DNA of 64,000 nucleotides, from contig CM059198.1 in NCBI GenBank assembly GCA_030323885.1, forward strand, positions 10,950,462-11,014,461. Reading direction: 5' to 3'. Every line of letters begins with the position of its first letter. The stretch's first letter is position 1. The notes under the pieces were generated by a model. It was not told the origin of the DNA. It saw only the letters and a program-made list of their open reading frames with translations, and ran no database searches. Both the position numbers and the translations under genes were made by a program. The DNA comes from Branchipolynoe longqiensis. Lineage: Eukaryota; Annelida; Polychaeta; Phyllodocida; Polynoidae. Positions 62,030 through 64,000 of the stretch are shown here, piece after piece.

Positions 62030-63000
62030 CCCCTCCTCCTACCACTACAAATTACCGAAATAAAACTAGCCGACTTTCACCAAAAACACCGAGGATGTTG
62101 GAACCCTTTCAAAAAGCAGTCCTTATCCCGCCAAAAGCGCGTACCCACTTGCCAGTGGCAAGGGGCCCGAACCAACAGCCTCGGCAAATTGTTAAAATAG
62201 GGGGTGGGTCGACATCCGGCAAGAACCAGATGATGACTGATTGAAAAAAAACGCCCGGCGCTCACCGTGTGGTGCAGCAGCGCGTCCAAGAAGACCGTCA
62301 ACCAATAGCGAGGCCGTGTTTTGGCAGGAAACCGCTCGCGGCCTGTGGGACGGCGGTGAAATAGGTCACCGAGAGCGTGGTCTCCAAGGCGACTAATGAC
62401 GTAAACCCCCAATCGTCTGAAGCGAGGGCGTTAAATTCTAAAGGCGTGCGTTTGTGATTCTATAATTAAATCTATAAATGGGGTCCCCGTCTTTATTTCT
62501 TTTTGCATCGCCTTGGCTAGTACAGGGAGTGAATAGGGGCACTATTCACTTTACGGGGTGTTATTAAATTTATTAGGATGTTTGTAGTTCCAAAAGGCGT
62601 GTCCAACTCGACCCGTTCGTGTTGTCACCAAAGCGTGTCGCTGTTTTATGGACTTTCTTTTAATGTTTGATGAAATCACGAATATGGGTATCGGTAAGCT
62701 GGAACCCGTAAATTAATTTTAAAGTAATACGTTAATCTCCCAGCGCATATTCTCCTGCATCCGGGAGGTGACCCTCTGAGCTCTGTGGCCCCCTTGACAC
62801 TGTACATACGGAATTTTACTGTTTTCTCTTCTCTCGTTTTTTTTTTTTCTTTTTAAACAAAATTAGTTTTTTATTTTTCCAGATATAAAACTACGTCCCC
62901 ATTTTCAACCTGAACCTGGTGTTCTGTATTCTTTGCCGCTCGGGCTTGATTACTGTGTTGTATTTTATTACGGGCGCCCGTTACTGTGCAGGTGCCCATT
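62030..63000. other. No clear gene; probable 5' flank of the unrecognised region
   Basis: A 111-codon minus-strand frame (62077-62412) with no domain lies directly upstream of the disrupted frame. 62820-62860 is a T-rich run. A word TTACGGGCGCCCGTTACTGT at about 62968 recurs at about 63460 (TTACGTGCGCCCGTTATTAT), so the satellite to the right may begin here. Confidence 0.4.
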
Positions 63001-63079
63001 GTGGCATGGACAAGTACTACAGGTAAGAGGGATATTATCACCTCACCTGTCTAATCCGATCAATTTGCCCAGGGTGCAA

Positions 63080-63860
63080 TTGAATAAGTAGGTACGGCAT
63101 AACCAATCTAGTGAAATTAACGTATCCGCCATGGGCGTAGTATGTAATGTTAATTACACGATAATGTATTACGTCCATCCCTTCATTTATCTTATACGCT
63201 TCGTACTATTCAATAACCTTATTGGGGCTATTTTGAATTAACGTATCCCCTGTTAGTTTAGTGTGCACAGTCGGTTATACGTTAATTCATTACTTTGTCC
63301 CTGTATTGATCTTATACTCGTAGTATCTCATAACCTTGTTAGGGATATTTTGGATTACCGTACCTACTGCTGGTTCAGTATGCACGTTAATTAAAAATAA
63401 CAGCGATTAAACCCTGGTTTCGCAGTTTTTATAACCTTTGGGTTTGGCTATCGTTTTTACGTTACGTGCGCCCGTTATTATGTGTGGGTGCCCGTTCTTT
63501 AACGGATATTATATGGGCTCGTATGATTTGATAACCAATCTAGTGATATTTTATTCAACGTACCTGTTGGTTTAGCGTGCAGTGTAAGTTATACATTAGT
63601 TAATTACGTCCATCCCTTTATTCACTTTTATACACATGGTAGTATCTGCAGAGTATCTGATAACCTTGTAAGGGCTATATCTGATGAGGGCTTATTTCGA
63701 ATTAACGTATCCACGGTTGGTTTGATACGCATATTTCGTTATACGTTAATTTATTACGTCGTCCCTTTATCGATTTCAGGCGAGTTGTGGTATCTAATAA
63801 CCTTGTTAGGGATATATTGAATTAACGTATACATTGTTATTAGTGTGGGTATCAACTTGC
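63080..63860. repeat. Degenerate ~125-150-bp tandem repeat
   Basis: Recurring in order about six times: GAATTAACGTATCC, GTTGGTTTAGTGTGCA, TTATACGTTAATTNATTACG, GTCCCTTTATTGATCTTATA, TCTNATAACCTTGTTAGGG. Individual units vary in length and one larger unit includes the GCGCCCGTTA word. Confidence 0.85.
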
Positions 63861-64000
63861 AGGATCTTTATTTTTTTAAATATCGGCCGTTTGCCGCCAT
63901 ACGGTTACCCTGGCAGCAAACCCAAATTGGAACTGCGGGTCCTCGTATGATCTATAGAGTCCATAGTGGGCATAACATTTTAATATTATATTTGGTTTTC
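63861..64000. other. End of window, nothing recognised
   Basis: AT-rich with a short GC patch. Any element continuing rightward is cut by the window edge. Confidence 0.5.

Overview
This is a eukaryotic, almost certainly animal, genomic window made mostly of transposable elements and simple repeats. I see no rRNA or tRNA gene and no convincing host protein-coding gene. CR1-like LINEs, Ngaro/DIRS-like tyrosine-recombinase retrotransposons, Ty3/gypsy elements with very short LTRs, tRNA-derived SINEs and long TG, GAT and 19-bp satellites together suggest a marine invertebrate. The phylum cannot be fixed from sequence alone.

Layout. 1-330 is AT- and CA-rich simple sequence. 1990-2945 is a ~950-bp repeat with a second, very similar copy at 52049-53001. 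From about 3570 to 16205 lies a decayed Ngaro-like element on the plus strand (gag, RT/RNase H, truncated tyrosine recombinase). Its gag zinc finger is split by a ~7.9-kb minus-strand LINE at 4943-12833, flanked by an 8-bp target duplication. 16.2-20.6 kb holds a TG satellite, a GAT microsatellite and SINE pieces. Three related Ty3/gypsy copies follow: 20586-24857 (two LTRs, 5-bp target duplication), 27011-28981 (two LTRs, 5-bp target duplication, internally deleted) and about 32620-37011 (5' truncated, one LTR). 39918-45372 is a near-intact Ngaro-like element on the minus strand with split direct repeats. 46-52 kb contains SINEs, a 19-bp minisatellite and a LINE 3' fragment between direct repeats. 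53-64 kb is a different landscape: several families of degenerate tandem repeats surround a frameshifted, unrecognised minus-strand coding region at 58661-62029.

Most interesting object. The LINE at 4943-12833 encodes an unusual first protein. In order it has an RNase H1-type hybrid-binding (viroplasmin) domain, a PHD-like zinc finger, a coiled coil and a NADAR (YbiA-like, ADP-ribose-linked) domain. An overlapping -1-frame ORF carries an SGNH/GDSL-type esterase domain, and a distant ORF2 encodes an APE endonuclease and reverse transcriptase. PHD and esterase modules are known from CR1-like ORF1 proteins; I do not know of the hybrid-binding plus NADAR combination there. The uninterrupted target site on both sides argues that all of these parts belong to one inserted element.
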